In this document: piece after piece, positions 44,643 through 53,770 of the stretch | Layout of the letters: each line of letters opens with the position of its first letter | How positions within the stretch are numbered: the stretch's first letter is position 1 | From: Candidatus Acididesulfobacter guangdongensis | GTDB taxonomy: Bacteria; SZUA-79; Acidulodesulfobacterales; Acidulodesulfobacteraceae | Direction of reading: 5' to 3' | Assembly: GCA_004195045.1 (NCBI GenBank) | Contig: SGBC01000004.1 | Location: 233,175-297,174, forward strand | Length of the DNA: 64,000 nt | Made by a program: the position numbers and the translations under genes | Notes under the pieces: model-generated | Database searches by the model: none | Told to the model about the DNA's origin: nothing | What the model saw: only the letters and a program-made list of their open reading frames with translations

Positions 44643-44724
44643 ATGAAGCGGACAGCGCAATGTATAGAGCTAAAAAACAGAGCAGCTGCAAGGTCTGTAT
44701 CTTTAATAATAAATAATAAATAAA

Positions 44725-45507
44725 TTAAAATAATTTAGCATATATAGTAGGGTCTTCAATGCCGGCTTCTATAAATCCGTTCTTGCGCAATATGCACGAA
44801 TCGCAAACACCGCAGGCAAGACCGCCAATCGGGTCATAGCAGCTGTGGGTCATTTCCAAAGGTACGTTTATGTCGTGAGCCTTTTTTATTATATCTTTTT
44901 TGCCCATATTTATAAGCGGTGTATGAATTTTAAATTTTAATTGCCCGGTAACTGAAGCCTTTGTTGCAATATTTGCCATTTTTTCAAAACTTTGTATGTA
45001 TTCGGGTCTGCAATCAGGATAACCGCTATAGTCGATCCAGTTTACACCGATGAAAATATCTCCGGCATTGTTGACTTCGCCGACAGCTATAGCATATGAA
45101 AGAAATATTGTATTTCTTGCAGGAACATAAGTTATCGGTATATTGTTTTTTTGTGCTTTTGGTGTATTGTCTTTCTGCGCAGCAAGTTCAGAGCTTTCTG
45201 AATTATCGGTTGTATAAAGAGGGTCTGACGCCGCAGCAATTTTAATTTGATTTTTTGGAACGCTGATATCAAAATCCACTAAGGCTGAGCCTTTAATACT
45301 GCTGAAATCCAAGTTTATTATAATGTGGTTTTTAATATTAAAATATTCTGCTATTTTCTTGGCATGGTCTATTTCAGTTTTGTGCCGCTGATTATAAAAA
45401 AAAGAAACAGGGATAACTTCATAGCCTTCGTCCAATGCAATTTTTAAAACTGTTGATGAATCCAGACCGCCGCTAAATAAGATAACGGCTTTTTTTGAAT
45501 TATTCAT
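44725..45507 (-). CDS. queC: 7-cyano-7-deazaguanine synthase
   Basis: A 260-residue ATP-dependent enzyme making preQ0 for queuosine. The PP-loop ILFSGGLDSST (about 9-19), YVPARNTIFLSYA, GVNWIDYSGYPDCRPEY and the zinc site cysteines in HSCYDPIGGLACGVCDSC are diagnostic. A short low-complexity insert (about 92-122; TTDNSESSELAAQKDN) precedes the conserved ITYVPARN block. No queD/queE is adjacent, and no preQ1 riboswitch is visible in its short leader. Confidence 0.93.
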   Translation of the reverse strand: MNNSKKAVILFSGGLDSSTVLKIALDEGYEVIPVSFFYNQRHKTEIDHAKKIAEYFNIKNHIIINLDFSSIKGSALVDFDISVPKNQIKIAAASDPLYTTDNSESSELAAQKDNTPKAQKNNIPITYVPARNTIFLSYAIAVGEVNNAGDIFIGVNWIDYSGYPDCRPEYIQSFEKMANIATKASVTGQLKFKIHTPLINMGKKDIIKKAHDINVPLEMTHSCYDPIGGLACGVCDSCILRKNGFIEAGIEDPTIYAKLF

Positions 45508-45578
45508 AGATTATATAGTCGGCGCATTAAAATTGAATTTTTTTATTTATTTTTGTTTATTGACTTAGCACAATTATA

Positions 45579-45846
45579 TCATATTTTTAATGAGAAACAG
45601 ACACCTATTTTTTTATTTATATTTATAATCAAATATAAACTTTGCGTGCTGCATACTCGTTCAGCAGTGTCTGCCGGTAATTTTGTCACAAACTCCCAAT
45701 CATCCTCATCGCTATCCCAGTTAACATATTCTAATTTATCAATCTTACCGGTTTTATCTGTAATAAATTCTAATCCTCTATTGCTATATTTATGGGCAAT
45801 AAAAATGTCTATGGAGATTACAAAATAAAAAAATAAAGTGTAATAA
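45579..45846 (-). pseudogene. remnant of an unidentified protein gene
   Basis: One minus-strand frame stays open from 45846 to a stop at 45579-45581. Its middle reads like real protein: IFIAHKYSNRGLEFITDK, TGKIDKLEYVNWDSDEDD, WEFVTKLPADTAERVCS. There is no usable start codon after the upstream stop, so it looks like a truncated C-terminal fragment. Family not recognised. The 3' end runs into the word aaataggtgtctgtt, similar to short words near 5308 and 7923. Confidence 0.4.
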
Positions 45847-46022
45847 TATTAATGGGCTATAATTATAAATAATAAAGTGATGAAGTTAGGTTAAAAATAT
45901 TTTTCTATTTCCAATGTATTAAAACAATAATTTTTATTAATTAATAAAAAAAACTCTTTACTAATTATCTTTATATGCTATAATCATTTATAGTAATATT
46001 TTATAAAATATCCCCTTGTTAG

Positions 46023-46090
46023 AAAACGCTGCGCAAATTTAAATTTTATCATTATCCCCCTTTTGATTAAATTTAATTGCAGCGTTTTTT
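46023..46090 (+). terminator. orphan intrinsic terminator-like hairpin
   Basis: aaaacgctgc (46023-46032) pairs with gcagcgtttt (46079-46088), with further pairing between aaatttaaat-type arms, and is followed by a run of eight T. No plus-strand gene precedes it within 1.3 kb, so it may end a small RNA or be a relic. Confidence 0.5.
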
Positions 46091-46190
46091 TTATTTGATT
46101 AATTTTCCGCAAAATTATATAATGAAAACATCAAGCATTATAATAATATAAAATCTAGCGTAGGCCAATTAAAAATAATTAAAAACCATT

Positions 46191-47609
46191 ATGATAAAAA
46201 AATACCCATTATTTATTAACGGCAAGTGGATTGACAAAGACGACTTCTATGAAGACGTTAACCCTTTTAGCGGCGAAATAGAAGCATACTTGAGCAAACC
46301 TGACAAGAATGATATAAAATTTGCTATTGATTCCGTAGAAAAGGGTTTTGAGCAGATAAAAAATCTTCACGCATTTGAAAGAGCGGATATCCTTGAAAGA
46401 ACCGCACTTAATTTAGAAAAAAATTCAAAAGAAATTGCGCATTTTATAACGGTAGAAGTTGGAAAAGCGCATAAATATTCATTAGTAGAAGTCAACAGGG
46501 TTGCAAATGTTTTTAAGTTTGCGGCAGAAGAGGCAAAGCGGCTTCACGGCGAAACCGTTCCTATGGATGCCATCAAAGGATATGAAAACAAAATAGCTTT
46601 TTATATGCGTGTTCCAGTCGGAGTTATAGCGGCTATCACGCCTTTTAATTTTCCGATAAATCTTCCGGCACACAAGATAGCTCCTGCTATTGCAGCCGGC
46701 AACGCTATAGTGTTTAAACCTTCCGTGAATGGTTCTGTTGTTGCGTATTATTTAGTTCAGGCACTGCTGGAATCAGGTTTGCCGGAAAAAGCGATATGCC
46801 TTCTATACGGCGATAGAGATACAGGCGAGGCAATTACTTCAAACGACAAAATAAGAATGATAAGCTTTACCGGAAGTCCTAAAGCAGGCAGAGAAATTAT
46901 GGCAAAAGGCGGATTGAAAAAATATACTATGGAACTCGGAAGCAATTCTGCTTTAATTATAGACAAAGATGCAGATATAGCCGAAGCTGCTAAAAAATCC
47001 GTTATCGGTTCTTTTTATAATTCCGGTCAGGTATGCATATCGCTGCAAAGAATATATGTTCATAAAGATGTAGAGCAATCTTTTATAAAACATTTTGTCG
47101 AAGAAACAAAAAAACTTAAAGTAGGCGATCCGTCAGATAAAGATACCGATATAGGACCGATAATCAGCGATGAATCAAAAGAGCGGGTTGATTCTTGGAT
47201 AAAAGAAGCGGTTGCCGACGGAGCAAAAATAGAAACAGGCGGCAGTTTTACAGGCAGCGTTTTAGAACCCACTATCTTTTCTAATGTTCACCAAAAGATG
47301 AAAATATCGTGCCTTGAAGTTTTTGCGCCTATTGTAAGCATCGTCTCTTTTGAGGACATAAAAGAAGCCGTTGATTATGTCAATGACTCAATATATGGTC
47401 TTCAGGCAGGCGTTTATACAAATAATATGCAAAATGCGATGTACTGCATAAAACATATCGATGCCGGAGGCGTGCTGATTAACGATATTCCCACTACGAG
47501 AGCCGACCATCAGCCATATGGCGGCGTCAAAGAATCCGGTTTTGGAAGAGAGGGTGTAAAATACGCCGCGGAAGAGATGACGGAATTAAAATTTATAAGT
47601 TTTTCATAG
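46191..47609 (+). CDS. NAD(P)-dependent aldehyde dehydrogenase
   Basis: A 472-residue ALDH-superfamily enzyme oxidising an aldehyde to an acid. GVIAAITPFNFPINLPAHKIAPA (outlined), FTGSPKAGREI, catalytic Glu in TMELGSNSALI and the nucleophile Cys in NSGQVCISLQRIYVH are clear; PYGGVKESGFGREG closes the domain. The motif set resembles the lactaldehyde / archaeal-type subgroup, but the substrate is unproven. It has no close neighbour on its strand. Confidence 0.92.
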   Translation: MIKKYPLFINGKWIDKDDFYEDVNPFSGEIEAYLSKPDKNDIKFAIDSVEKGFEQIKNLHAFERADILERTALNLEKNSKEIAHFITVEVGKAHKYSLVEVNRVANVFKFAAEEAKRLHGETVPMDAIKGYENKIAFYMRVPVGVIAAITPFNFPINLPAHKIAPAIAAGNAIVFKPSVNGSVVAYYLVQALLESGLPEKAICLLYGDRDTGEAITSNDKIRMISFTGSPKAGREIMAKGGLKKYTMELGSNSALIIDKDADIAEAAKKSVIGSFYNSGQVCISLQRIYVHKDVEQSFIKHFVEETKKLKVGDPSDKDTDIGPIISDESKERVDSWIKEAVADGAKIETGGSFTGSVLEPTIFSNVHQKMKISCLEVFAPIVSIVSFEDIKEAVDYVNDSIYGLQAGVYTNNMQNAMYCIKHIDAGGVLINDIPTTRADHQPYGGVKESGFGREGVKYAAEEMTELKFISFS

Positions 47610-47811
47610 AGTTTAACTTCTCTTACAGTCTGTTGGTTTGGCAGCTGTCTATCAGGCGTAGTCATGTCCTCATGTCACAAACCTTTACGTGTTTGACGGC
47701 CTGTTAGTTTATCGGCTATTTAGCATAGCTCATGTTTTAAACAAGCTCTTATGTTTGTTAGTTTGTTAGCCGCTGCCGGTAGTTTATTGTTCACGATATT
47801 TGGTAATGTTT

Positions 47812-48798
47812 TTACATTCTTGCAAGAATATCCGCCGCATATAAAGCATAGTATGTTATGATTATATCTGCTCCGGCACGTTTTATAGATGTCAGCATTT
47901 CAATAGCCGCTCTTTCTTCGTCTAAATATCCTGCCCGTGCGGCAGCTTTTATCATTGAATATTCTCCGGACACATTATAAGCTGCCAACGGTCTTTTGAA
48001 AGTCTGTTTTATTCTGTATATTATATCAAGATAGCTTAATGCCGGTTTTACCATTATAATATCGGCGCCTTCATCAATATCCAATTCTGTTTCGAGAACT
48101 GCTTCGTCTGAATTTGCGGGATTCATCTGATATGCTTTTCTGTTGCCGAATTTTGGCGTACAATCCGCTGCATCTCTGAAAGGTTCGTAAAAACTTGAAG
48201 CATACTTTGAAGAATAAGACATTATAGGAATATTTATAAGCTGTTCGTCATCTAAAGCCTCTCTGATTTTTTTAACCCTGCCGTCCATCATATCGGAAGG
48301 AGCTATTATATCGGCACCGGCTTTTGCGTATGATACGCTGATTTTAGCAAGATATTCGAGTGTTTCATCGTTTTTAACATAACCTTGGGCGTCAACTATA
48401 CCGCAATGACCATGGGATGTATAATCGCATAGACAGACATCCGTTATAACGATTAAATCAGGATAAATTTCTTTTACGGCTCTTAAAGTTTGCTGAACTA
48501 TACCGTTATCGGAATAGCTTTCCGAACCTATTTCATCTTTATGTTCAGGAACGCCGAAAATAAGTATGCCGCCAATTTTTAAATTTTTTACGTTTTTAAG
48601 TTCTTTCAGAAGTTCGTCTATCGTATATCTAAATTGTCCGGGCATCGTATTTATCGGTTCTTTTTTGCCTGCGCCGTGCATAACAAAATAAGGCATGATA
48701 AATTTTGACGGATCAAGCGAATTTTCGCTTACTAATTTTAATAAATTTTGTGAGGTTCTTAATCTTCTCGGTCTTATATAAGGAAAACCAGAATTCAT
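47812..48798 (-). CDS. hemB: delta-aminolevulinic acid dehydratase (porphobilinogen synthase)
   Basis: A 328-residue enzyme condensing two aminolevulinate molecules. RPRRLR at the start, the zinc cysteines in DVCLCDYTSHGHCG, the two active-site lysines in SYSSKYASSFYEPFRDA and IIMVKPALSYLDII, and YNVSGEYSM are diagnostic. I prefer the ATG at 48798, preceded by agggga, over the GTG at 48831. It supplies tetrapyrroles for siroheme and so for the AhbA-AhbB route at 21385. It lies about 150 bases downstream of the methyltransferase gene. Confidence 0.95.
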   Translation of the reverse strand: MNSGFPYIRPRRLRTSQNLLKLVSENSLDPSKFIMPYFVMHGAGKKEPINTMPGQFRYTIDELLKELKNVKNLKIGGILIFGVPEHKDEIGSESYSDNGIVQQTLRAVKEIYPDLIVITDVCLCDYTSHGHCGIVDAQGYVKNDETLEYLAKISVSYAKAGADIIAPSDMMDGRVKKIREALDDEQLINIPIMSYSSKYASSFYEPFRDAADCTPKFGNRKAYQMNPANSDEAVLETELDIDEGADIIMVKPALSYLDIIYRIKQTFKRPLAAYNVSGEYSMIKAAARAGYLDEERAAIEMLTSIKRAGADIIITYYALYAADILARM

Positions 48799-48951
48799 AT
48801 TTGTAATCCCCTGTTTGATATTACAAAACACTTTTTAATTATATTTATTGTATTATATAATGTTTTTTTATTACTTTCAATGTTGCAAATTATATTTTTA
48901 TTTTTAAAATGTATGGTTATAAAAAATTTGTTTTTGCTAACTCATTTGACC

Positions 48952-49839
48952 TCATGTAAAAAGATTATATAAAAGCGAAATTCTTCTTTCGGCAAGGTTG
49001 ATATACTCCTGGTTTATATCATAGCCTATAAATTTTCTTTCCGCTTTTAATGCTGCTGCCGCTGTTGTCCCGCTTCCCATAAACGGGTCGAGAATAATAT
49101 CGTCTTTAAATGAGTATAATTGAATCAAACGAAAAGGCAGTTCTTCCGGAAATGGTGCAGGGTGTCCTATTCTTCTTGCGCTTTCGGCTTTCATTGTCCA
49201 AATTGATTTTGTCCATTCCATAAATTGTTCTTTGACAATTGTATTTTGCTTTCCTTTTCCGATTCTGTTATAATCCCCTTTTGAAAAAACTAAAATATAT
49301 TCGTGAATATCCCGAAGAATAGGGTTTGTTGAACTTAACCAGCTTCCCCAAGCTGTTGATGGACTTGCACTCGCCGCCTTATTCCAAATTATTTCTCCAC
49401 GCATATTAAAACCGATGTCAATCATCATTGTTGAAATGTAATCGGAAAGTGGAATATAAGGTTTGCGACCGAGATTTGCAATATTAATACAAGCACGACC
49501 GCCATTCACTAAAACTCTATAAGTTTCTCTAAATGAATTTTCAAGCAAGTGTAAATATTCTTGCAGTGAAAGGTCATTATCATATTCTTTTGAAACATTA
49601 TAAGGGGGCGAAGTTATCATTAAATGCACGGAATTGTCCGGCAATTCTTTCATATTTTCGGCAGAACCGAGAATGAATTTATTTAATAGTTCATCGGGTA
49701 GCTTTTTCTCAGTCTTGTCTATTACTTCTTTAATTTCAATAGCTGAATATAATTTTGAATTATAAAACATTGAACTATCATGATTAATTCTTCCTTTAGT
49801 TCCGAAAGCACTTGTTTCTGTTCCTTTTGATTTTTTCAT
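48952..49839 (-). CDS. DNA methyltransferase of a type II restriction-modification system
   Basis: A 295-residue SAM-dependent DNA methylase. The catalytic motif IV TSPPYN (76-81) comes before the SAM-binding motif I DPFMGSGTT (about 255-263), the beta-class order. SPPY is typical of N4-cytosine or N6-adenine enzymes. A central variable region (about 130-215) should read the target. Its ATG overlaps the restriction-enzyme stop codon by four bases. It protects host DNA from the partner nuclease; the target sequence cannot be inferred. Confidence 0.9.
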   Translation of the reverse strand: MKKSKGTETSAFGTKGRINHDSSMFYNSKLYSAIEIKEVIDKTEKKLPDELLNKFILGSAENMKELPDNSVHLMITSPPYNVSKEYDNDLSLQEYLHLLENSFRETYRVLVNGGRACINIANLGRKPYIPLSDYISTMMIDIGFNMRGEIIWNKAASASPSTAWGSWLSSTNPILRDIHEYILVFSKGDYNRIGKGKQNTIVKEQFMEWTKSIWTMKAESARRIGHPAPFPEELPFRLIQLYSFKDDIILDPFMGSGTTAAAALKAERKFIGYDINQEYINLAERRISLLYNLFT

Positions 49840-50702
49840 TTTATGTTCCGAATTAAAGTTAAGAATTTGTCCGCTTTTGCAGTGTCGGTTATTTCCATAT
49901 TTGCAATTGAAATAATTTTCCCAAGATCGATTTTAGAAATCATTGATGAAAAATAGTTTATATCGCTTTCTATAAGTTTTTTGGATGATTGAAAAATCAT
50001 ATCTGTTGCTTCAATTGTTTGAAAACCTTTTTCAGGGGTAATTTTAATAAAATCGCTTCTCGTCGGTTTAGGATTAAGCGACCAAAAACCTTGAATGACC
50101 CCTGAAGTTTTTAAGAAGTCTACTTTTTTGATATAACTTTCCGTGATCGGACTATTACCTAAAATAACAATAGGAATTTTCGTTGAAGCAAGCCCCGACA
50201 CTCTGATGTTAATCGATTTCCCGATTGCTTTTAACATGGAGTCCGAACGAAGCAAAGCAGGGTTGCCTTTGTGCTGTTTATAATCTCCTATAAATTCTAT
50301 TTTGTCTGGCGCAGTAAACTTGTAATTAGAAACTATGCTCATTTTAATTTCAAAGATTAATTTTATATTATCCGGTTGTTGAATAACATCATTAGTCGTG
50401 CAAAATGCAAGGTCTGCGCTTGATTTTCTGGTAAGACTGAGTTCCTCGCAAATTACGCCGTTGACTGCAAAAAGCCCTAATTCTTTAGCGATTGGTTCAA
50501 AAAGCGTTTTGCACCATTTTTCGGTAAATTGTCCAATGAGTGAATTTCTGCTCTGCAAAGTCTGTCCTTCTGCGTCATAACCCTTTGGAATATAAGCATA
50601 ATAACCGCTTTGTAAGTTATAAAAAAGCTTTTCCGGCGAGGCAAAATTTTTAAGAGCTTCTATAAAGAATTTAATTTCGGTTTCGTTGTTCCAAAGCGCC
50701 AT
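49836..50702 (-). CDS. type II restriction endonuclease (PD-(D/E)XK-like)
   Basis: About 288 residues. The pattern SSADLAF (D97) followed by LIFEIKMS (E118-x-K120) fits a PD-(D/E)XK nuclease core. It sits immediately upstream of, and overlaps, a DNA methylase gene, which is the main reason for the call. I start at the ATG 50702 (MALWNNETE) instead of the TTG nine bases earlier. Codon and residue usage looks less Asn-rich than the neighbouring TPR and HNH genes, consistent with acquisition as a cassette. The recognition site is unknown. Confidence 0.75.
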   Translation of the reverse strand: MALWNNETEIKFFIEALKNFASPEKLFYNLQSGYYAYIPKGYDAEGQTLQSRNSLIGQFTEKWCKTLFEPIAKELGLFAVNGVICEELSLTRKSSADLAFCTTNDVIQQPDNIKLIFEIKMSIVSNYKFTAPDKIEFIGDYKQHKGNPALLRSDSMLKAIGKSINIRVSGLASTKIPIVILGNSPITESYIKKVDFLKTSGVIQGFWSLNPKPTRSDFIKITPEKGFQTIEATDMIFQSSKKLIESDINYFSSMISKIDLGKIISIANMEITDTAKADKFLTLIRNIK

Positions 50703-50779
50703 TACGTACAACCTTATATTATTTTATTAATAAATTTTACGATATTATAACATTATTTTCATTTATATTTTTAAAAAAA

Positions 50780-52144
50780 CTATAAAGCAGATTCAAAGGC
50801 TTTTTTGAAAAAAATTTCGGCGTCTTTTGATCTGCCGGATTTTTTAAGACATTCTGCGTAGTTAAAATAATAGTCGGGATTATAGCTATTAAGCGCAATG
50901 GCTTTTTTGAATAATTTAAGAGCGTTAGAATAATTGGCTTTAATCACGCCGGTAATATTATCATCAGTATATATATTTCCATTTCCTATGTCATTATATA
51001 GTTCAGAGAGTACCGGTATATATTCGTTTGTTATAAACATAGCAGAGCTAAAGCAAATTTCATCTTTAGTATAATAATTTTTGGTTCTTGATTCCCACAT
51101 ATTTAAAATATCAAAGAATTTTGAATTAATATTATTATATGCTGCGTTGCTTTCTTCTATCTTTATTTTATCAAAATCCCCATTGATTTTATAATGGATT
51201 TTATCAAACTCTTCGAAAGTTTCGGATGTTGAGCCGGCACTATAATTTTCAAAGGCAGTACTGTACATTTCTTCAGCATAAGAATTTTTAAAATCGTTAT
51301 ATATTTTTTTACTGAAATTCATCATATTGTAAAAGAAAGTAAGTTTTTCATATTCTTTAAATTCATATAAATATTTGCATAAATCGAAAAAAAGCGGCGT
51401 ATAATTGTAGTTATATGTATAAGTATAAGTTGAATAATCTGGTTCATGCGGTTCATTGCAGTATTTATATTCTATTTTATCATTATTATTAATTTCTTTT
51501 CTATCTATTATTATTTTTATATTTGTAGTATCGTCACCATTAATTTCATTTCCATTTGTTGTTATAGTTATTAGATCATTATTATCAATTTCCTTTTCAT
51601 CTGTTTCTATATTTTTTATATCATTATTATTAATTTCTTTTTCATTTACTGTTGTATTTATTATATCTTTTAGCGAGTTGATAGTATTAAATATCTCCAG
51701 ATATATAAGAATTTGTTTCGTTATTGCAGATTTATCATAAGCGCTAAGATATTCATTGCCGATTATAATGACATTATAATATTCAGTCATTATTTTTTTT
51801 AAGAAAGTATTGCAGGCATTATTAATATTTATTCTGCTTGATATTGGAGCGCTTAATTTAAATTTTTTAACGAACTCTTTAATATTACAGGTTTTTTCGA
51901 AATTATCTATATGCGCTTTTATTGCCGTAAAGTTTCCGTTTATATAGTATGATTTTAATAAATTTAATCTCAAATCTATATTTGAGTCATTATTTGTATT
52001 ATTGCCGCAGTCATTGAGCCCATTATAGTTATCGTAATTATTAAAACTATTACTTTTGGATAAAAATTGTTCGGCATTTTTCTGAAATGCCTGAATGCCT
52101 TCATAAAATCTTGCTAATTTATTTAATTCATAATAATAATTCAT
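50780..52144 (-). CDS. TPR-containing protein with internal low-complexity repeats
   Basis: A 454-residue cytoplasmic protein. The C-terminus (about 418-452; NALKLFKKAIALNSYNPDYYFNYAECLKKSG in outline) is a clear tetratricopeptide pair. The middle (about 158-220) contains four imperfect copies of K-E-I-N/D-N-N-D spaced 15-20 residues apart with I/T-rich text between. The rest is helical and Asn/Tyr-rich. It begins 18 bases after the HNH gene, so the two are very likely co-transcribed and may interact. Function unknown; TPR usually means a protein-binding scaffold. Confidence 0.7.
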   Translation of the reverse strand: MNYYYELNKLARFYEGIQAFQKNAEQFLSKSNSFNNYDNYNGLNDCGNNTNNDSNIDLRLNLLKSYYINGNFTAIKAHIDNFEKTCNIKEFVKKFKLSAPISSRININNACNTFLKKIMTEYYNVIIIGNEYLSAYDKSAITKQILIYLEIFNTINSLKDIINTTVNEKEINNNDIKNIETDEKEIDNNDLITITTNGNEINGDDTTNIKIIIDRKEINNNDKIEYKYCNEPHEPDYSTYTYTYNYNYTPLFFDLCKYLYEFKEYEKLTFFYNMMNFSKKIYNDFKNSYAEEMYSTAFENYSAGSTSETFEEFDKIHYKINGDFDKIKIEESNAAYNNINSKFFDILNMWESRTKNYYTKDEICFSSAMFITNEYIPVLSELYNDIGNGNIYTDDNITGVIKANYSNALKLFKKAIALNSYNPDYYFNYAECLKKSGRSKDAEIFFKKAFESAL

Positions 52145-52162
52145 TCGTTTTCTCCGGTAATA

Positions 52163-53770
52163 TTATATAATTTTATTGTAGGTTGTTAATTCCTTTATAA
52201 AATTGTTTAAACCTGCAAATGCGATGAGTTTTTCTTTTTCAGATAAATTTTTTAATGAATATATTCTTAGATCTTCATCGGTTTTATAATCAGTGAATTT
52301 TAGCTTTAATGCGCTTTCATTATTTATTGCCATTGTTAATCTGCAGGAAGAGTTGGATTCTACCGTTGTCTTAATTTCATTCAGTAAAATCTTTTCGGAT
52401 GTAGAAAGTTCGCCGATAGTACTAAGCAAATTTTTCATTTCATTTTCGTTTGTAATATTTTGCTTAAAGTCGGCGTTATTTGATTCTATATTTTTTTCGA
52501 AATTATACTCTTTGTAATGAGATAAATTTTTGTCTATAAAAACATCGCATGAGTCAATTTGCTTATGATTATCTTCGCTAAGCGCCACATAGTTTGCAAT
52601 ATTGTCTGCACCGCCGTCTTGCAGCTGGTTTATGTGATGAATCTGTACTGGAGTCTGTTTTTTATTTATGTTTATATCTAAACTCGTATTCATATGTTGA
52701 TTGCCGGAAATATTTACCTGAGAATAAATTGATTTTGCATATTCATAGTCTCTTTTTTTAATATATTCTCTTACTTTGTCCCAGTTAAAATGGGATTCTA
52801 ATTCCATTATTTTTTTATTGTCAATGGAAATTTTTATATTTTTGAACCCGTCAAGATAATTCTTGTAATAGTTAAGCGCTCCGAGCAGCGGTTTGCTTGA
52901 TTCAGGAATAGTTTTAGAAATGATATTTTCAATGTTGTCTGATTTATTTTTCCATATATATACGCTTGGTTTTTCGAGCAATTCATACGTTACCGTATTG
53001 ATAATTGTATGGCTATGGATGTCCGGCAATTGCAAATTATCTATGTTAAGGTTTTTGACATCGTTAAAGTGCTCTTTTTTAAATAAACTATTATTTTCAT
53101 TTATTGCCGTTTTTGTTATGTTTCTTTCGCTGTCCGTTTTTGAAACTATCGTTATAGTTCCGGGCGCAGTTTTTTTAATATTTATATTAAGACCGTTTTC
53201 TTTTAATTCAAAATAATTTTTCAGAGTAAAGTCGGATAATTTAAATTCGTTATTCAGACTGTAGTTCCCTGTATTTTTTTTAATATTAATTTCTTTGAAT
53301 TTATCCTGTGAAATTAAGATATTTTTTACCGCTATATCCCTGCCGTATTTCGTCATCTCATGAAATTTTACTCCCTGAATTTCTACTATGGGATTTTCGG
53401 AAACTGAAGTTGAATATGTCATGTTTTTTATACTGCCTAAGGTTTTTTCGTCTATTATGCCATAAGTTTTTATTAGAAAATCATTATTATTTTTTATTAT
53501 AAAACCAGAATTGCATAAATTTTTAATTTCGCTTTCCGCTTCCATTATTTTAGAACTTCTTAACTTTTCATCATTAAAGGATTTAATAGCATTTATTTTA
53601 TCTGTTAAATTTTCAAATCTGGTTATTTTTTCTGATAATTCGCCGATATCTTTTTCAGATATATTTAAATTTTTTTTTATCTTATTGTTTTTATTATCAT
53701 GCAAATTTTTAATATTTAAATTATTTTTTAAATTGTCTGCTTTTTCTAATACTTTAACGTTCAGTTCCAT
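52163..53770 (-). CDS. HNH-motif protein of unknown role
   Basis: A 535-residue Asn/Lys-rich protein. Residues about 360-410 carry an HNH-like motif: VQIHHINQLQDGGADNIANY then ALSEDNHKQ, with the His pair near 376-377, a conserved Asn and a later His. About 355 residues of unrecognised, mostly beta-looking sequence precede it (NIKKTAPGTITIVSKTDS), and about 115 residues follow. HNH modules occur in restriction nucleases, homing enzymes and secreted toxins; a C-terminal position would favour a toxin, but here it is internal. It is the first gene of a leftward cluster leading into the restriction-modification genes. Confidence 0.6.
   Translation of the reverse strand: MELNVKVLEKADNLKNNLNIKNLHDNKNNKIKKNLNISEKDIGELSEKITRFENLTDKINAIKSFNDEKLRSSKIMEAESEIKNLCNSGFIIKNNNDFLIKTYGIIDEKTLGSIKNMTYSTSVSENPIVEIQGVKFHEMTKYGRDIAVKNILISQDKFKEINIKKNTGNYSLNNEFKLSDFTLKNYFELKENGLNINIKKTAPGTITIVSKTDSERNITKTAINENNSLFKKEHFNDVKNLNIDNLQLPDIHSHTIINTVTYELLEKPSVYIWKNKSDNIENIISKTIPESSKPLLGALNYYKNYLDGFKNIKISIDNKKIMELESHFNWDKVREYIKKRDYEYAKSIYSQVNISGNQHMNTSLDININKKQTPVQIHHINQLQDGGADNIANYVALSEDNHKQIDSCDVFIDKNLSHYKEYNFEKNIESNNADFKQNITNENEMKNLLSTIGELSTSEKILLNEIKTTVESNSSCRLTMAINNESALKLKFTDYKTDEDLRIYSLKNLSEKEKLIAFAGLNNFIKELTTYNKII

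Larger units (their letters stand above)
45508..46190. other. intergenic region with gene remnant and orphan terminator
   Basis: 683 bases. It holds a minus-strand gene remnant (45579-45846) and a plus-strand terminator-like hairpin (46023-46090) that ends no known gene. The section 45850-46010 is AT-rich and could encode a short transcript ending at that hairpin. Confidence 0.4.

Noticed and set aside
45553-45828. Plus-strand 91-codon ORF upstream of the aldehyde dehydrogenase gene
   Set aside because: The opposite strand gives the more protein-like text, so the plus frame is probably its shadow.
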